Positions 16,465 to 25,758 of a DNA stretch of 64,000 nucleotides are shown here, piece by piece. How positions within the stretch are numbered: position 1 is the stretch's first letter; every line of letters begins with the position of its first letter. The stretch comes from Lysobacter sp. cf310 (lineage in GTDB: Bacteria; Pseudomonadota; Gammaproteobacteria; Xanthomonadales; Xanthomonadaceae), in assembly GCF_900114355.1 (NCBI RefSeq), contig NZ_FOSS01000001.1, positions 645,386 through 709,385 on the forward strand, written 5' to 3'. The notes under the pieces were generated by a model. The model was not told the DNA's origin. It did not search any database and worked only from the letters and a program-made list of their open reading frames with translations. The position numbers were made by a program, and so were the translations under genes.

Positions 16465-17601
16465 ATGCACGCCACGGGCGAACGCCTGCGCGAGATCGCG
16501 GTATCGCTGTTGTCGCGGCCCGACGAGATCATGCTCGAGATCGGCGCCGGCGGCGAGCTCATGGTCGCGCGCCTGCGCGCGGTGCTCGCGGCGATGCTGC
16601 TGGTGCTGCCGCCGCTCAACGCGATCGGCGGCGGCACCATCCAGGAAACCCTGATCGGCCTGGGCGGGGCGATCTTCGTCAACGTGTTCGCGCAGCTGTG
16701 GCTGGTGCTGGCGCGGCGGCCGCGGCGCTACCGCTGGCTGCCGTTCGCGACCGCCGGCTTCGACGTCACCGCCACCACCCTGGTGCTGATCGCACTGGCC
16801 CTGCAGCACCTGCCGGCCGGCCTCAACAGCCTGATCGTGTGGTGCGGTTACCTGCTGTCGATCGTGCTCACCGCGCTGCGCAGCGACGGCCGCGTGACCC
16901 TGTTCGCGGGCGGCCTGGCGATCGTGCAATACACCGCGCTGGTGCTGGCGGTGTTCGCCCTGGCGTCCTCGCCGGAGCAGCTCATTTCCAGCGACTACGG
17001 CGCCGTCACCCCCGGCGGCCAGGGCCAGCGCGTGGTGCTGCTGATGATGGTGGCCCTGATCACGGCCATGGTCGTGTACCGCATGCAGCGCCTGATCGAG
17101 ATGTCCGGCACCGACGGTCTGACCCGGCTGCCGAACCGGACCTGGCTGGTGCACCGCATCCAGCGCCTGTTCGACGCCGTGCGCCACGACGGCGGCAGCC
17201 TGACCCTGGCCCTGATCGACCTGGACCACTTCAAGCGCATCAACGACGACAACGGCCACCATGCCGGCGACCGCGCCCTGCGCCACGTGGTCTCGGTGCT
17301 GCGCGAGCAGTCCGGATCGAGCGAATGGCTGGTCCGGCTGGGCGGCGAGGAATTCGTGCTGCTGCTGCGCAAGCCCCTGGGCACGGCCTGGGAGCAGGTC
17401 GACGCGATCCGCCAGGTCCTGGCCGAGCGCCCGTTCGAGCCCAGCCGCGGCGCCGAGCCGCTATACCTGACCTTCAGCGCCGGTCTGGCCGGCTACCCGC
17501 AGGAGGGCTCGGACCTGTCGCGCCTGCTGCGCCGCGCCGACCGCCGCCTGCAGCAGGCCAAGCAGCAGGGCCGCAACCGCGTGGTCGCGCGCGACACCTG
17601 A
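16465..17601 (+). CDS. Membrane-bound diguanylate cyclase (GGDEF)
   Basis: 378 residues. Five or six membrane helices (about 35-205) precede a GGDEF domain (~213-375) that makes cyclic di-GMP from two GTP. The active-site loop is GGEEF (293-297) and the metal-binding LIDLDHFKRIND is intact, so it should be active. The usual inhibitory RxxD site five residues before GGEEF is absent (GSSE), so no product inhibition is expected at that site. A good Shine-Dalgarno GGGGAGA precedes the ATG. It follows the Mn exporter gene by 107 bp. Confidence 0.92.
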   Translation: MHATGERLREIAVSLLSRPDEIMLEIGAGGELMVARLRAVLAAMLLVLPPLNAIGGGTIQETLIGLGGAIFVNVFAQLWLVLARRPRRYRWLPFATAGFDVTATTLVLIALALQHLPAGLNSLIVWCGYLLSIVLTALRSDGRVTLFAGGLAIVQYTALVLAVFALASSPEQLISSDYGAVTPGGQGQRVVLLMMVALITAMVVYRMQRLIEMSGTDGLTRLPNRTWLVHRIQRLFDAVRHDGGSLTLALIDLDHFKRINDDNGHHAGDRALRHVVSVLREQSGSSEWLVRLGGEEFVLLLRKPLGTAWEQVDAIRQVLAERPFEPSRGAEPLYLTFSAGLAGYPQEGSDLSRLLRRADRRLQQAKQQGRNRVVARDT

Positions 17602-17742
17602 ACCGGGCGCGCGGCTTGCCGCGACGCGGACCCGTGGACTAGGCTGCGCCTCCGGCCGCGAAAAAGGCCGGCGGCCGCGCTCGGCGTGGTCCAATAACGA
17701 TAATTTCGCCGCCGGGGCCCCGGACGGCTCGGGGAGAACTGA

Positions 17743-19119
17743 GTGGATTCGATCGTCCGGGTGTTATTCGGCCTGTTTGGTTTGGCGGTGCTGGTCGGCA
17801 TCGCATGGCTGTTCTCCAACAACAAGCGCCGGGTCGACTGGAAGCTGGTTGCCACCGGCGTGTCCCTGCAGATCGGCTTCGCGGCGCTGGTGCTGCTGGT
17901 GCCGGGCGGCAAGGACGTGTTCGACGGCATCGGCCACGGCTTCGTGACCGTGTTGAGCTTCGTCGGCAAGGGCTCGGAGTTCATCTTCGGCAACCTGATG
18001 GACGTCAAGACCTACGGCTTCATCTTCGCCTTCCAGGTGCTGCCGACCATCATCTTCTTCGCCGCCCTGATGGGCGTGCTGTACCACCTGGGCGTGATGC
18101 AGGCGATCGTGCGCGGCATGGCCTGGGCGATCACCAAGGTCATGCGCGTGTCCGGCGCCGAGACCACCAGCGTCTGCGCCAGCGTGTTCATCGGCCAGAC
18201 CGAGGCGCCGCTGACGGTGCGCCCCTACATTCCGAAGATGACCGAGTCGGAGCTGATCACGATGATGATCGGCGGCATGGCCCATATCGCCGGCGGCGTG
18301 CTCGCGGCCTACGTGGGCATGCTCGGCGGCGGCGATCCGGAACAACAGGCCTTCTACGCCAAGCACCTGCTCGCCGCCTCGATCATGGCCGCGCCGGCGA
18401 CCCTGGTGGTCGCCAAGATCCTGATCCCCGAAGTCGGCGAGCCGCTGACCCGCGGCACCGTGAAGATGGAAGTGGAAAAGACCTCCAGCAACATCATTGA
18501 CGCGGCCGCCGCCGGCGCCGGCGACGGCTTGCGCCTGGCGCTGAACATCGGCGCGATGCTGTTGGCCTTCATCGCCCTGATCGCGCTGGTCAACGGCCTG
18601 ATCGGCGGCGTCTGGGCCTCGCACCTGATGATCCCGAACGGCTACGACAGCGCGCATGGCGCGTTCACCTACTGGCTCGCGCCCAGCCTGCAGGACGGCT
18701 GGTTCTCGCTGTTCGGCACGCGTCCGGAACTGTCGCTGCAATCGCTGCTGGGCCACCTGCTGGCGCCGCTGGCCTGGGTGATCGGCGTACCCTGGCAGGA
18801 CGCGACCACGGTCGGTTCGCTGATCGGCCAGAAGGTCGTCATCAACGAGTTCGTGGCCTATCTGCAGTTGGCCGACATCGTCAACGGCAAGACCGCCGGC
18901 GTGGCCCTGAGCGACGAAGGCCGCCTGATCGCGACCTACGCCCTGTGCGGTTTCGCCAACTTCAGCTCGATCGCGATCCAGATCGGCGGCATCGGCGGCC
19001 TGGCCCCCGAGCGTCGCGCCGACCTGGCCCGCTTCGGCCTGCGCGCGGTGCTCGGCGGTTCGATCGCGACCTTCATGACCGCGACCATCGCCGGCGTGCT
19101 CACCCACTTCTCGAGCTGA
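17743..19119 (+). CDS. nupC: Concentrative nucleoside transporter (NupC/CNT family)
   Basis: 458 residues with about ten membrane helices. CNT hallmarks are the gate segment (NVPFLLG type, here SVFIGQTEAPLTVRPYI), the NEFVAYLQL motif (INEFVAYLQLADIV) and ALCGFANFSSIAIQIGG near the end. The family couples uptake of nucleosides to Na+ or H+. Translation starts at GTG (17743) after GGGGAGAAC; a GATAAT -10 (17699-17704) lies upstream. The following sugar-kinase gene starts 3 bp after the stop, indicating one operon for nucleoside salvage. Confidence 0.94.
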   Translation: MDSIVRVLFGLFGLAVLVGIAWLFSNNKRRVDWKLVATGVSLQIGFAALVLLVPGGKDVFDGIGHGFVTVLSFVGKGSEFIFGNLMDVKTYGFIFAFQVLPTIIFFAALMGVLYHLGVMQAIVRGMAWAITKVMRVSGAETTSVCASVFIGQTEAPLTVRPYIPKMTESELITMMIGGMAHIAGGVLAAYVGMLGGGDPEQQAFYAKHLLAASIMAAPATLVVAKILIPEVGEPLTRGTVKMEVEKTSSNIIDAAAAGAGDGLRLALNIGAMLLAFIALIALVNGLIGGVWASHLMIPNGYDSAHGAFTYWLAPSLQDGWFSLFGTRPELSLQSLLGHLLAPLAWVIGVPWQDATTVGSLIGQKVVINEFVAYLQLADIVNGKTAGVALSDEGRLIATYALCGFANFSSIAIQIGGIGGLAPERRADLARFGLRAVLGGSIATFMTATIAGVLTHFSS

Positions 19120-19122
19120 CCC

Positions 19123-20088
19123 ATGAGCCGGGTCGTCGTCGTCGGTTCCTTCAACGTCGATCACGTCTGGTCGGTCGCGGCGCTGCCGCGACCGGGCGAG
19201 ACCCTGGCCGGCCAGTACCACACCGGCCCCGGCGGCAAGGGCTTCAATCAGGCGACCGCCTCGGCGCGCGCCGGCGCCAGCACCAGTTTCGTGTGCGCGC
19301 TGGGCGAGGACGCGGGCGGGCAGCTCGCGCGCGCGCTCGCCACCGCCGACGGCATCGACCTTCGCGACCTGCGCAGCGACGCGCCCACCGGCACCGCCGG
19401 CATCTATGTCGATCGCGACGGCCGCAACTCCATCGTGATCGGCCCCGGCGCCAACGCCGAGCTGTCCGTCGCCTACGTCGATCTGCAGCGCGAGGCCATC
19501 GCCCAGGCGCGCGTGGTGCTGGGTCAGCTGGAATCGCCGCCGGCATCGGTCGCGGCCGCGTTCGCGCATGCGCGCGGCGCCGGCGCGCTGGCCCTGCTCA
19601 ATCCGGCCCCGGCCGACGCGGTGGCCACGCCGGAGCTGTGGACGCTGGCCGACGTGATCACGCCCAACGAAACCGAGTTCTGCGCCCAGCTCAAGCGCCA
19701 CACCGGCGCGGTGGTCGATCCCGAGCGTCTGGCCGCGCTGGCCGACGACGAGCTGCATGCCGACTGCCGGCGCCTGCTGCCGCACGGCAGCGTGGTGGTG
19801 ACCCTGGGCTCGGCCGGCTGCTTCGTCTCGCACGCCGACGGCCGCCTGCACGGCGACGCGCAGGCCTGTTACCGGGTCGCGGCCGCGCCGGTGCGCGCGG
19901 TCGACACCACCGGCGCCGGCGATGCCTTCAACGGCGCCCTGGCCGCATCCTTGGCGCGCGCGCCCGACGCCGCCTTCGCCGACCACGTCGCCTACGCCAC
20001 CCGCTACGCCGGCCTGTCCACCGAGCGCTCCGGCGCCGCCTCGGCGATGCCGCGCGACAGCGAGCTGCGCGCGCGCTTCGGCGCGTGA
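19123..20088 (+). CDS. rbsK: Ribokinase-like PfkB family sugar kinase
   Basis: 321 residues. N-terminal VVVGSFNVDHVW and PGGKGFNQATASARAG are the substrate-binding PfkB signature 1, and DTTGAGDAFNGALAASL is signature 2 with the catalytic Asp; ITPNETEF is the ribokinase-type nucleotide contact. It probably phosphorylates ribose (or a nucleoside) released from nucleosides imported by the transporter encoded 3 bp upstream. The substrate is inferred from context and family, so the symbol is tentative. Confidence 0.88.
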   Translation: MSRVVVVGSFNVDHVWSVAALPRPGETLAGQYHTGPGGKGFNQATASARAGASTSFVCALGEDAGGQLARALATADGIDLRDLRSDAPTGTAGIYVDRDGRNSIVIGPGANAELSVAYVDLQREAIAQARVVLGQLESPPASVAAAFAHARGAGALALLNPAPADAVATPELWTLADVITPNETEFCAQLKRHTGAVVDPERLAALADDELHADCRRLLPHGSVVVTLGSAGCFVSHADGRLHGDAQACYRVAAAPVRAVDTTGAGDAFNGALAASLARAPDAAFADHVAYATRYAGLSTERSGAASAMPRDSELRARFGA

Positions 20089-20231
20089 ACACGGCGGGCC
20101 ACGGCCTGCTGTCCGTCTGGTAACCGCCCCCAGCCCTGGCCAGACGCCGGGCGCACGGGAACGCCGCCGCATGCCTCGAAGCCCGCCGTAGCCAACTCCG
20201 GGCTGCCAGCCGATCCCATCTCCGGCTGTCA

Positions 20232-20250
20232 AATGAGAATAACTCGCATT
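20232..20250 (+). promoter_or_regulatory. Fur box upstream of the siderophore receptor
   Basis: AATGAGAATAACTCGCATT matches the palindrome AATGAGAATnATTCTCATT at all but two specified positions. It ends ~35 bp before the ATG of the TonB receptor, as at hemP, so the receptor and the PepSY protein gene behind it are likely repressed by Fur when iron is plentiful. Confidence 0.85.
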
Positions 20251-20285
20251 ATCATGGCGATCCCCTGCAGTTCCCGGACCCGGTA

Positions 20286-22409
20286 ATGCCCCCTCGCCAC
20301 CTGCTCGCCAGCGCCCTGCTGGCCGTCCTCGCCGCACCCGTCGCCCACGCCGCCGAGGAGGCCACCGACCTCGACCGCGTCACCGTCTCGGCCAGCACCA
20401 GCCGCATGCCCGACTCCGAGGCCGCGCTGCCGAACACGATCACCGTGATCGACCAGGAGCAGTTGCGTCAGCAACTCGCGGTCACCCAGGACATATCGCA
20501 GGTGCTGGCCAACCTGATCCCCTCGTTCTCGCCCTCGCGCCAGAAGCTCACCAACGGCGGCGAAACCCTGCGCGGGCGCAAGCCGCTGTACCTGGTGGAC
20601 GGCGTGCCGCAGTCCACGCCGCTGCGCGAAGGCGGACGCGACGGCCATACCGTCGATCCGGCCATGATCGAGCGCATCGAGGTCATCCATGGCGCCAACG
20701 CGCTGCAGGGCCTGGGCGCCTCGGGCGGCATCATCAACATCATCACCAAGCGCGCCCCGCGCCAGGACGGCGAGACCTTCCAGGACGTGAGCATCGGCGC
20801 CAGCACCGCGCTGCCGAACCGCAGCGACAGCACCGGCTATCGCGCCTCCTATCTGTTCGGCACCCGCAGCGGCGCCTTCGATTTCGTCGGCGGCCTGTCC
20901 TACGCCAGCGAGGGCCTGTACTACGACGGCAACGGCGACGCGATCGCGGTCAACGACATCCAGGGCGACCTGATGGACGCGCGCAGCCACAACCTGTTCG
21001 CCAAGTTGGGCTGGGAGCTCGACGACGAGCGCCGCCTGCAACTCACCGCCAGCCGCTACGAGCTGCAAGGCAACAACGACTACATCACCGTCAACGGCGA
21101 CCTCGCCACCGGCCGGCTCGCGACCTCCGCGCGCGGCAGCCGCGAGGGCGAAGGCGCGCGCAACCGCTCGACCTCGGTGGCGTTGGACTACAGCGACAAG
21201 TCGCTGGCCGGCGGCTATTTCCAGGCGCAGTTGTATTGGGTGGACTTCAACGGCCTGTATGGCGCGTCCGACTGGGGCGATTTCTGGCGCGACGGCCGCG
21301 ACCTCCATTGGTGGGACCAGTCGCAGAACGTGTCCGAGAAGCTCGGCGGCAAGTTCAGCTGGTCGCGCGACAACCTGTTCGATCAGCGCCTGCGCGTGAC
21401 GCTGGGCCTGGATTGGGGCCGCGACACGACCTATCAGGAACTGGTGGTGGCGCGCATGAACTGGGTGCCGGAAACCCGTTACGAATCCTGGTCGCCGTTC
21501 GTGCAGGCCGAGTGGTGGATCACCGACAAGATCATGCTGACCGGCGGCCTGCGCTACGAGCGCGGCAAGCTCAAGGTCGACGACTTCACCACCATTCCCG
21601 CCAATGCCGGCGGCAGCCGCTTCGTCGCCGGCGGCACGCCCAAGACCAGCGAAACCCTGCCGAACTTCGGCGTGGTGTTCGAGGCCACCGATTCGCTGAA
21701 GTTCTACGCCTCCTACTCCGAGGGCTACACCGTCGCCGACATCGGCCGGGTGCTGCGCGGCATCACCGCGCCGAACCAGCGCGTCGACAAGCTGGTGGAT
21801 CTGTCGCCGGTGGTGTCGGACAACCGCGAGATCGGCGTCGATTTCGATAACGGCCGCTGGCTGGCGCACCTGGCCGCGTACTGGTCGGACTCCGACCTGG
21901 GCTCGCGCCTGGCCTTCGACACCGCCACCCAGAGCTACAACGTGGTGCGCGAGCGCACCGAAATCCGCGGCATCGAAGGCAACGTCGCGTTCCAGTTCTC
22001 CGAAGCCGGCCGCGTCGGCCTGGGCTACGCCGGCGCCAAGGGCCGCTACGACAGCAACGGCGACGACCGCGTCGACAGCGACCTGCCCGGCATCAACATC
22101 AGCCCCGACCGCGTGACCGCGTTCTGGGACCAGACCTGGACGCCGAAGATCTCCACCCGCCTGCAGGGCAGCCGCTCGCTGGACCGCGACTTCGACCTGC
22201 GCGGCACCCAGGTCGCCAGCGCCGACGGCACCACCACCGTCGATCTGCAGGCGCGTTTCGCCCTGCCGGTGGGCAGCCTGAGCCTGGGCATCGAGAATCT
22301 GTTCGACGAGCAGTACATCACCTACTACTCACAGAGCACGCCGCGCGCCGACACCTATGTCGCCGGTCGCGGGCGCGTGTTCAGCGCGAGCTGGTCGCAC
22401 CGCTTCTAA
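20286..22409 (+). CDS. TonB-dependent siderophore receptor
   Basis: 707 residues with a signal peptide (MPPRHLLASALLAVLAAPVA, cleaved near AHA). TonB box DLDRVTVSAS, then a plug domain (to ~155; LRGRKPLYLVDGVPQS, IERIEVIHGANALQGLGASG) and a 22-strand barrel ending SASWSHRF with terminal Phe. Its GASGGIINIITK resembles receptors for ferric hydroxamate or carboxylate siderophores such as aerobactin; the ligand cannot be read from sequence. A Fur box lies just upstream. The next gene, 27 bp away, encodes a PepSY membrane protein of the kind thought to reduce imported ferric siderophore. Confidence 0.93.
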   Translation: MPPRHLLASALLAVLAAPVAHAAEEATDLDRVTVSASTSRMPDSEAALPNTITVIDQEQLRQQLAVTQDISQVLANLIPSFSPSRQKLTNGGETLRGRKPLYLVDGVPQSTPLREGGRDGHTVDPAMIERIEVIHGANALQGLGASGGIINIITKRAPRQDGETFQDVSIGASTALPNRSDSTGYRASYLFGTRSGAFDFVGGLSYASEGLYYDGNGDAIAVNDIQGDLMDARSHNLFAKLGWELDDERRLQLTASRYELQGNNDYITVNGDLATGRLATSARGSREGEGARNRSTSVALDYSDKSLAGGYFQAQLYWVDFNGLYGASDWGDFWRDGRDLHWWDQSQNVSEKLGGKFSWSRDNLFDQRLRVTLGLDWGRDTTYQELVVARMNWVPETRYESWSPFVQAEWWITDKIMLTGGLRYERGKLKVDDFTTIPANAGGSRFVAGGTPKTSETLPNFGVVFEATDSLKFYASYSEGYTVADIGRVLRGITAPNQRVDKLVDLSPVVSDNREIGVDFDNGRWLAHLAAYWSDSDLGSRLAFDTATQSYNVVRERTEIRGIEGNVAFQFSEAGRVGLGYAGAKGRYDSNGDDRVDSDLPGINISPDRVTAFWDQTWTPKISTRLQGSRSLDRDFDLRGTQVASADGTTTVDLQARFALPVGSLSLGIENLFDEQYITYYSQSTPRADTYVAGRGRVFSASWSHRF

Positions 22410-22436
22410 ACCGCAGCCGCCGCCATCGAGCCCAGC

Positions 22437-23528
22437 ATGACCTCACGCCAGGCACATCCGATCAAGCATCGCGTCCGCGCGGCGCTGAAGTGGCTGCACC
22501 TGTGGCTGGGCCTCGGCGTGGGCCTGGTGTTCGCGCTGGTCGCGCTGTCGGGCACCGTGCTCGCGTTCCAGCGCGAGCTGCTGGCATGGTCGCATCCGCA
22601 ACTGAGCGAACACGCGCCGCCGTCGCCCGCGCAGCGCGAAGCCGCGCTCGCGCGCATCGTCGCCGACTGGCAGGCGCAGGGCCTGAGCTCGCTGGACCTG
22701 CCGACCGCGCAGCTGCCGGTGTGGCAGGGTTATTTCCCCGATGGCGAGCGCCGCTACTTCGGCGGCGCCAGCGGCGAACTGCTGCTGGTGCGCAACAAGG
22801 GCAACGACTGGGTGCTGTGGCTGCGCGATTGGCATACCCATCTGCTGACCGGCAAGGCCGGCGAGCAGGTGCTGGGCGTGGTCGGCCTGATCGCCCTGTT
22901 CCTGCTGTTGAGCGGTCTCTATCTGTGGTGGCCGCGCTGGTCCGCGCTGGGCGCCAGCCTGCGCTGGTACCGCGGCCCGCCGACCCGGCGCTGGTTCAGC
23001 TGGCACCGCGGCGCCGGCGTGCTGTGGCTGCCGCTGACCCTGCTGGCGGTGCTGACCGGTGTCGGCATGGTCTACGACGGCGCCACCCGCAGCGGCCTGC
23101 GTTTCGCGTTCGGCGACGGCGAAGACGCGCGCAAACCGCCCAAGCTGACCGCCAGCGACCGCCCGATCGACTGGGCCGCGCTGCTGCGCGCCGCCGACGG
23201 CCGCCTGCCCGGCGCCGAACTGCGTCGCATCGGCCTGCCCAAGGGCGACAGCGGCCTGGTCTCGATCCGCATGCGCGCGGCCGGCGAGTGGCACCCGGTC
23301 GGGCGCAGCGTGGTCTGGCTGGACCCCTATCGCGTGGCCGTGCTCGGCGTGCACGACGCCACCGCCCAGGAGCGCGGCGCGCGCGTCAGCGAGGCCCTGT
23401 ATCCGCTGCACGGCGGCTTCGTCGGCGGGCGGGTCTGGCAGGCGCTGGTGGCCTTCACCGGCCTGGTCCCGAGCTTCTTGCTGGTCACCGGCTTCCTGTT
23501 CTGGCGCCGGCGCACCGCCCGTCGCTGA
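22437..23528 (+). CDS. PepSY-associated membrane protein (putative siderophore reductase)
   Basis: 363 residues with four membrane helices: ~20-42 (LGLGVGLVFALVALSGTVLA), ~140-160 (VLGVVGLIALFLLLSGLYLWW), ~185-210 and ~335-355. Conserved histidines flank the helices (WLHLWLG, WHTHLLTG, WHRGAGV, LHGGF), as in PF03929 proteins, where they may hold haem. Such proteins are common next to TonB siderophore receptors and some reduce ferric siderophores in the inner membrane. It follows the receptor gene by 27 bp and should share its Fur control. Confidence 0.88.
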   Translation: MTSRQAHPIKHRVRAALKWLHLWLGLGVGLVFALVALSGTVLAFQRELLAWSHPQLSEHAPPSPAQREAALARIVADWQAQGLSSLDLPTAQLPVWQGYFPDGERRYFGGASGELLLVRNKGNDWVLWLRDWHTHLLTGKAGEQVLGVVGLIALFLLLSGLYLWWPRWSALGASLRWYRGPPTRRWFSWHRGAGVLWLPLTLLAVLTGVGMVYDGATRSGLRFAFGDGEDARKPPKLTASDRPIDWAALLRAADGRLPGAELRRIGLPKGDSGLVSIRMRAAGEWHPVGRSVVWLDPYRVAVLGVHDATAQERGARVSEALYPLHGGFVGGRVWQALVAFTGLVPSFLLVTGFLFWRRRTARR

Positions 23529-23621
23529 ACCGTTCTGGGGGGCAGCCTCCCGATGGACCGGTAACAAAGCCTGGTCTAGTGTGCTTGACTAGGGTTCTAG
23601 CCCTTCCAAGGAGGAAACACG

Positions 23622-23957
23622 ATGGCCGGCAAGTTCGAGATCAGCAAACGCTCCAACGGCGAATTCCAGTTCGTGCTCAAGGCCGGCAACGGCCAAGTGA
23701 TCCTGACCAGCGAAGGCTATGCGGCCAAGGCGTCCTGCACCGCCGGCATCGAATCGGTACGCAAGAACAGCCAGGATCCCAAGCGCTACGACCGCAAGAC
23801 CGCCAGCAACGCCAAGCTCTATTTCAACCTCACCGCCACCAACGGCCAGGTGATCGGCACCAGCCAGATGTACGCCGACGAAAGCGGCCGCGAGAACGGC
23901 ATCGCCTCGGTGACCCTGAACGCTCCGGGCGCCACGGTCGACGATCAGACCGACTGA
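23622..23957 (+). CDS. YegP family protein (two DUF1508 repeats)
   Basis: 111 residues made of two ~50-residue DUF1508 repeats: KFEISKRSNGEFQFVLKAGNGQVIL and, later, AKLYFNLTATNGQVIGTS. Each repeat ends in a G-I-x-S-V motif (GIESVRKNS, GIASVTLNA). YegP proteins are small, soluble and of unknown function; expression in other species often rises under stress. A perfect AAGGAGG precedes the ATG. It stands alone between the PepSY gene and dusB. Confidence 0.92.
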   Translation: MAGKFEISKRSNGEFQFVLKAGNGQVILTSEGYAAKASCTAGIESVRKNSQDPKRYDRKTASNAKLYFNLTATNGQVIGTSQMYADESGRENGIASVTLNAPGATVDDQTD

Positions 23958-24025
23958 GTTCCCTGCCCGGCCGGCTCAAGCCGGCCGGGCCTCCGAGCGC
24001 ACGCGAAGCGCTGCCCGGCGCCCGC

Positions 24026-24031
24026 TACAAT
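24026..24031 (+). promoter_or_regulatory. -10 box placed for a leaderless dusB mRNA
   Basis: TACAAT is followed by only six bases (GGCCGC) before the dusB ATG. A normal start 6-7 nt after the -10 would put the first transcribed base on the start codon. No Shine-Dalgarno fits in that space. Confidence 0.6.
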
Positions 24032-24037
24032 GGCCGC

Positions 24038-25036
24038 ATGCGTATCGGTCCCCACGACATCGATCCCCGCGTGGTGCTGGCGCCGATGGCGGGCGTCACC
24101 GACAAGCCGTTCCGGGTGCTGTGCAAGCGCCTGGGTGCCGGTCTGTGCGTGTCGGAGATGACCACCAGCGACGCGCGCTTCTGGAACACCGCCAAGTCGC
24201 GCCACCGCATGGACCACAGCGGCGAGCCGGCGCCGATCAGCGTGCAGATCGCCGGCACGGTGCCCGAGATCATGGCCGAGGCCGCGCGCCACAACGTCGA
24301 TCACGGCGCCCAGATCGTCGACATCAACATGGGCTGCCCGGCCAAGAAGGTCTGCAATGCCTGGGCCGGATCGGCGCTGATGCGCGACGAGGCGCTGGTG
24401 GGACGGATCCTGGATGCGGTGGTGCGGGCGGTGGACGTGCCGGTCACGCTCAAGATCCGCACCGGCTGGGACCACGACCAGCGCAACGCGCTGAACATCG
24501 CGCGCATCGCTCAGGCCGCGGGCATACAGGCCCTGGCCGTGCACGGGCGCACCCGCGACCAGCAATACACCGGCCAGGCCGAGTACGACACCATCGCCGC
24601 GGTCAAGGCGGAGCTGCGCATACCGGTGCTGGCCAACGGCGATATCGATACGCCGCACAAGGCCGCGATGGTGCTGGCGCGCACCGGTTGCGACGCCGTG
24701 ATGATCGGCCGCGCGGCGCAGGGACGGCCGTGGATCTTCCGCGAGATCGCCCACTACCTGGCGCACGGCGAGCTGCTGCCGGAACCGTCGCTACTCGAAA
24801 TCCGCGACTGGCTGATCGGCCACCTCGAACACCTGCACGTCTTCTACGGCGAGGTCTCGGGCGTGCGCATCGCGCGCAAGCACCTGGGCTGGTACGCCAA
24901 GGACCGACCCGAGAACGCCGCGTTCCGCGCCGTGGTCAACCGCGCCGAAAGCGCGGACGCGCAGCTGCGTCTGACCCGCGACTACTTCGATGCGCTGATC
25001 GCCGGAGTGGCGCCCGAACTGTCCGCGGCGGCCTGA
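24038..25036 (+). CDS. dusB: tRNA-dihydrouridine synthase DusB
   Basis: 332 residues. FMN-dependent enzyme reducing uridine (position 17 for DusB in E. coli) to dihydrouridine in tRNAs. Motifs: VLAPMAGVTDKPFR at the N-terminus, INMGCPAKKVCN with the catalytic Cys106, KIRTGWD, VHGRTRDQQYTGQA and IGRAAQGRPWIF for FMN binding. The helical C-terminal domain follows residue ~240. In Enterobacteria dusB is followed by fis; here the next gene is convergent and unrelated. The start ATG is supported by the family N-terminus and the adjacent -10 box. Confidence 0.95.
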   Translation: MRIGPHDIDPRVVLAPMAGVTDKPFRVLCKRLGAGLCVSEMTTSDARFWNTAKSRHRMDHSGEPAPISVQIAGTVPEIMAEAARHNVDHGAQIVDINMGCPAKKVCNAWAGSALMRDEALVGRILDAVVRAVDVPVTLKIRTGWDHDQRNALNIARIAQAAGIQALAVHGRTRDQQYTGQAEYDTIAAVKAELRIPVLANGDIDTPHKAAMVLARTGCDAVMIGRAAQGRPWIFREIAHYLAHGELLPEPSLLEIRDWLIGHLEHLHVFYGEVSGVRIARKHLGWYAKDRPENAAFRAVVNRAESADAQLRLTRDYFDALIAGVAPELSAAA

Positions 25037-25100
25037 TCGCGGGCTTCGCGACGGCTCGACGCATGGCGCTCGAGCCGCCATGAACCCTGTCGCCAGGGCG

Positions 25101-25595
25101 TCAGCGCTTCTTCTTCGCCTTGCTCTTGCCCTGGGCGTATTCCTCCGGGGTCTGACCGCCCTCCGGTACCGCGGGAAAACTCGGCGCGGCGCAACCGGGC
25201 GTTTCCTCGACCAGCGTCACCGCGAGCGGGTTCGGCCGCAGGTCCTTGGTGGCGCCGCTGGCGGCGTCCACGCCCACGCCGATCAGCCCTCCGACGAGCA
25301 CGTTACCGGCCATGCCGGCCGCGCCCGAACCCGCGACCTGGCTGTGTACTTGCGTCAGCACCGGACGGAATCCGCTTTTGCACAGTTCCACGGCGAGCGG
25401 ATACTTGCGCTTCAAGGTCAAGGTACACGGCGTTTCGCAGCGCTCGCCATTGGATAGCGAGACCGTCGCGCCGATCGGCGTGCTGTCGATGGTGAACGCT
25501 TGCGTCGTGCCGCGCGTGATCGTGGCGCAACCGACGCCAGCCAGCGTCATGAAGACGCCCGTCGCCAACCCGAGCAGGCGTAGGAAAATCGGCAT
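25101..25595 (-). CDS. Putative lipoprotein with PEGA-like domain
   Basis: 164 residues from MPIFLRLLGLATGVFMTLAGVGC, a signal sequence with a possible lipidation Cys at ~23, although Gly at -3 is not ideal for a lipobox. The segment GTTQAFTIDSTPIGATVSLS followed by GERCETPCTLTLKRKYPLAV looks like a PEGA-type carbohydrate-binding domain, with its typical P-x-GA-x-V and TPC. A Gly/Ala-rich hydrophobic stretch (AGNVLVGGLIGVGVDAAS) and a Lys-rich C-terminus (KSKAKKKR) follow. Similar proteins are scattered in Xanthomonadaceae; function unknown. Confidence 0.75.
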   Translation of the reverse strand: MPIFLRLLGLATGVFMTLAGVGCATITRGTTQAFTIDSTPIGATVSLSNGERCETPCTLTLKRKYPLAVELCKSGFRPVLTQVHSQVAGSGAAGMAGNVLVGGLIGVGVDAASGATKDLRPNPLAVTLVEETPGCAAPSFPAVPEGGQTPEEYAQGKSKAKKKR

Positions 25596-25758
25596 ATTGT
25601 TCCCCTGTGCATGAAGGACGCATGCGTCCTGCGACCCCCAGTCGCGGCCGCATATCAACACAGCGAATTGGCGCTAGCAACTGCGATGCACGCGCACGAG
25701 AAACGCCTGCACATAAAGCGCATTCGCTCTCAACACCAATGACACACAACGCGTGCCT

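Noticed and set aside
24038-25100. dusB-fis operon
   Set aside because: No fis-like reading frame follows dusB; the next gene is a convergent lipoprotein gene.
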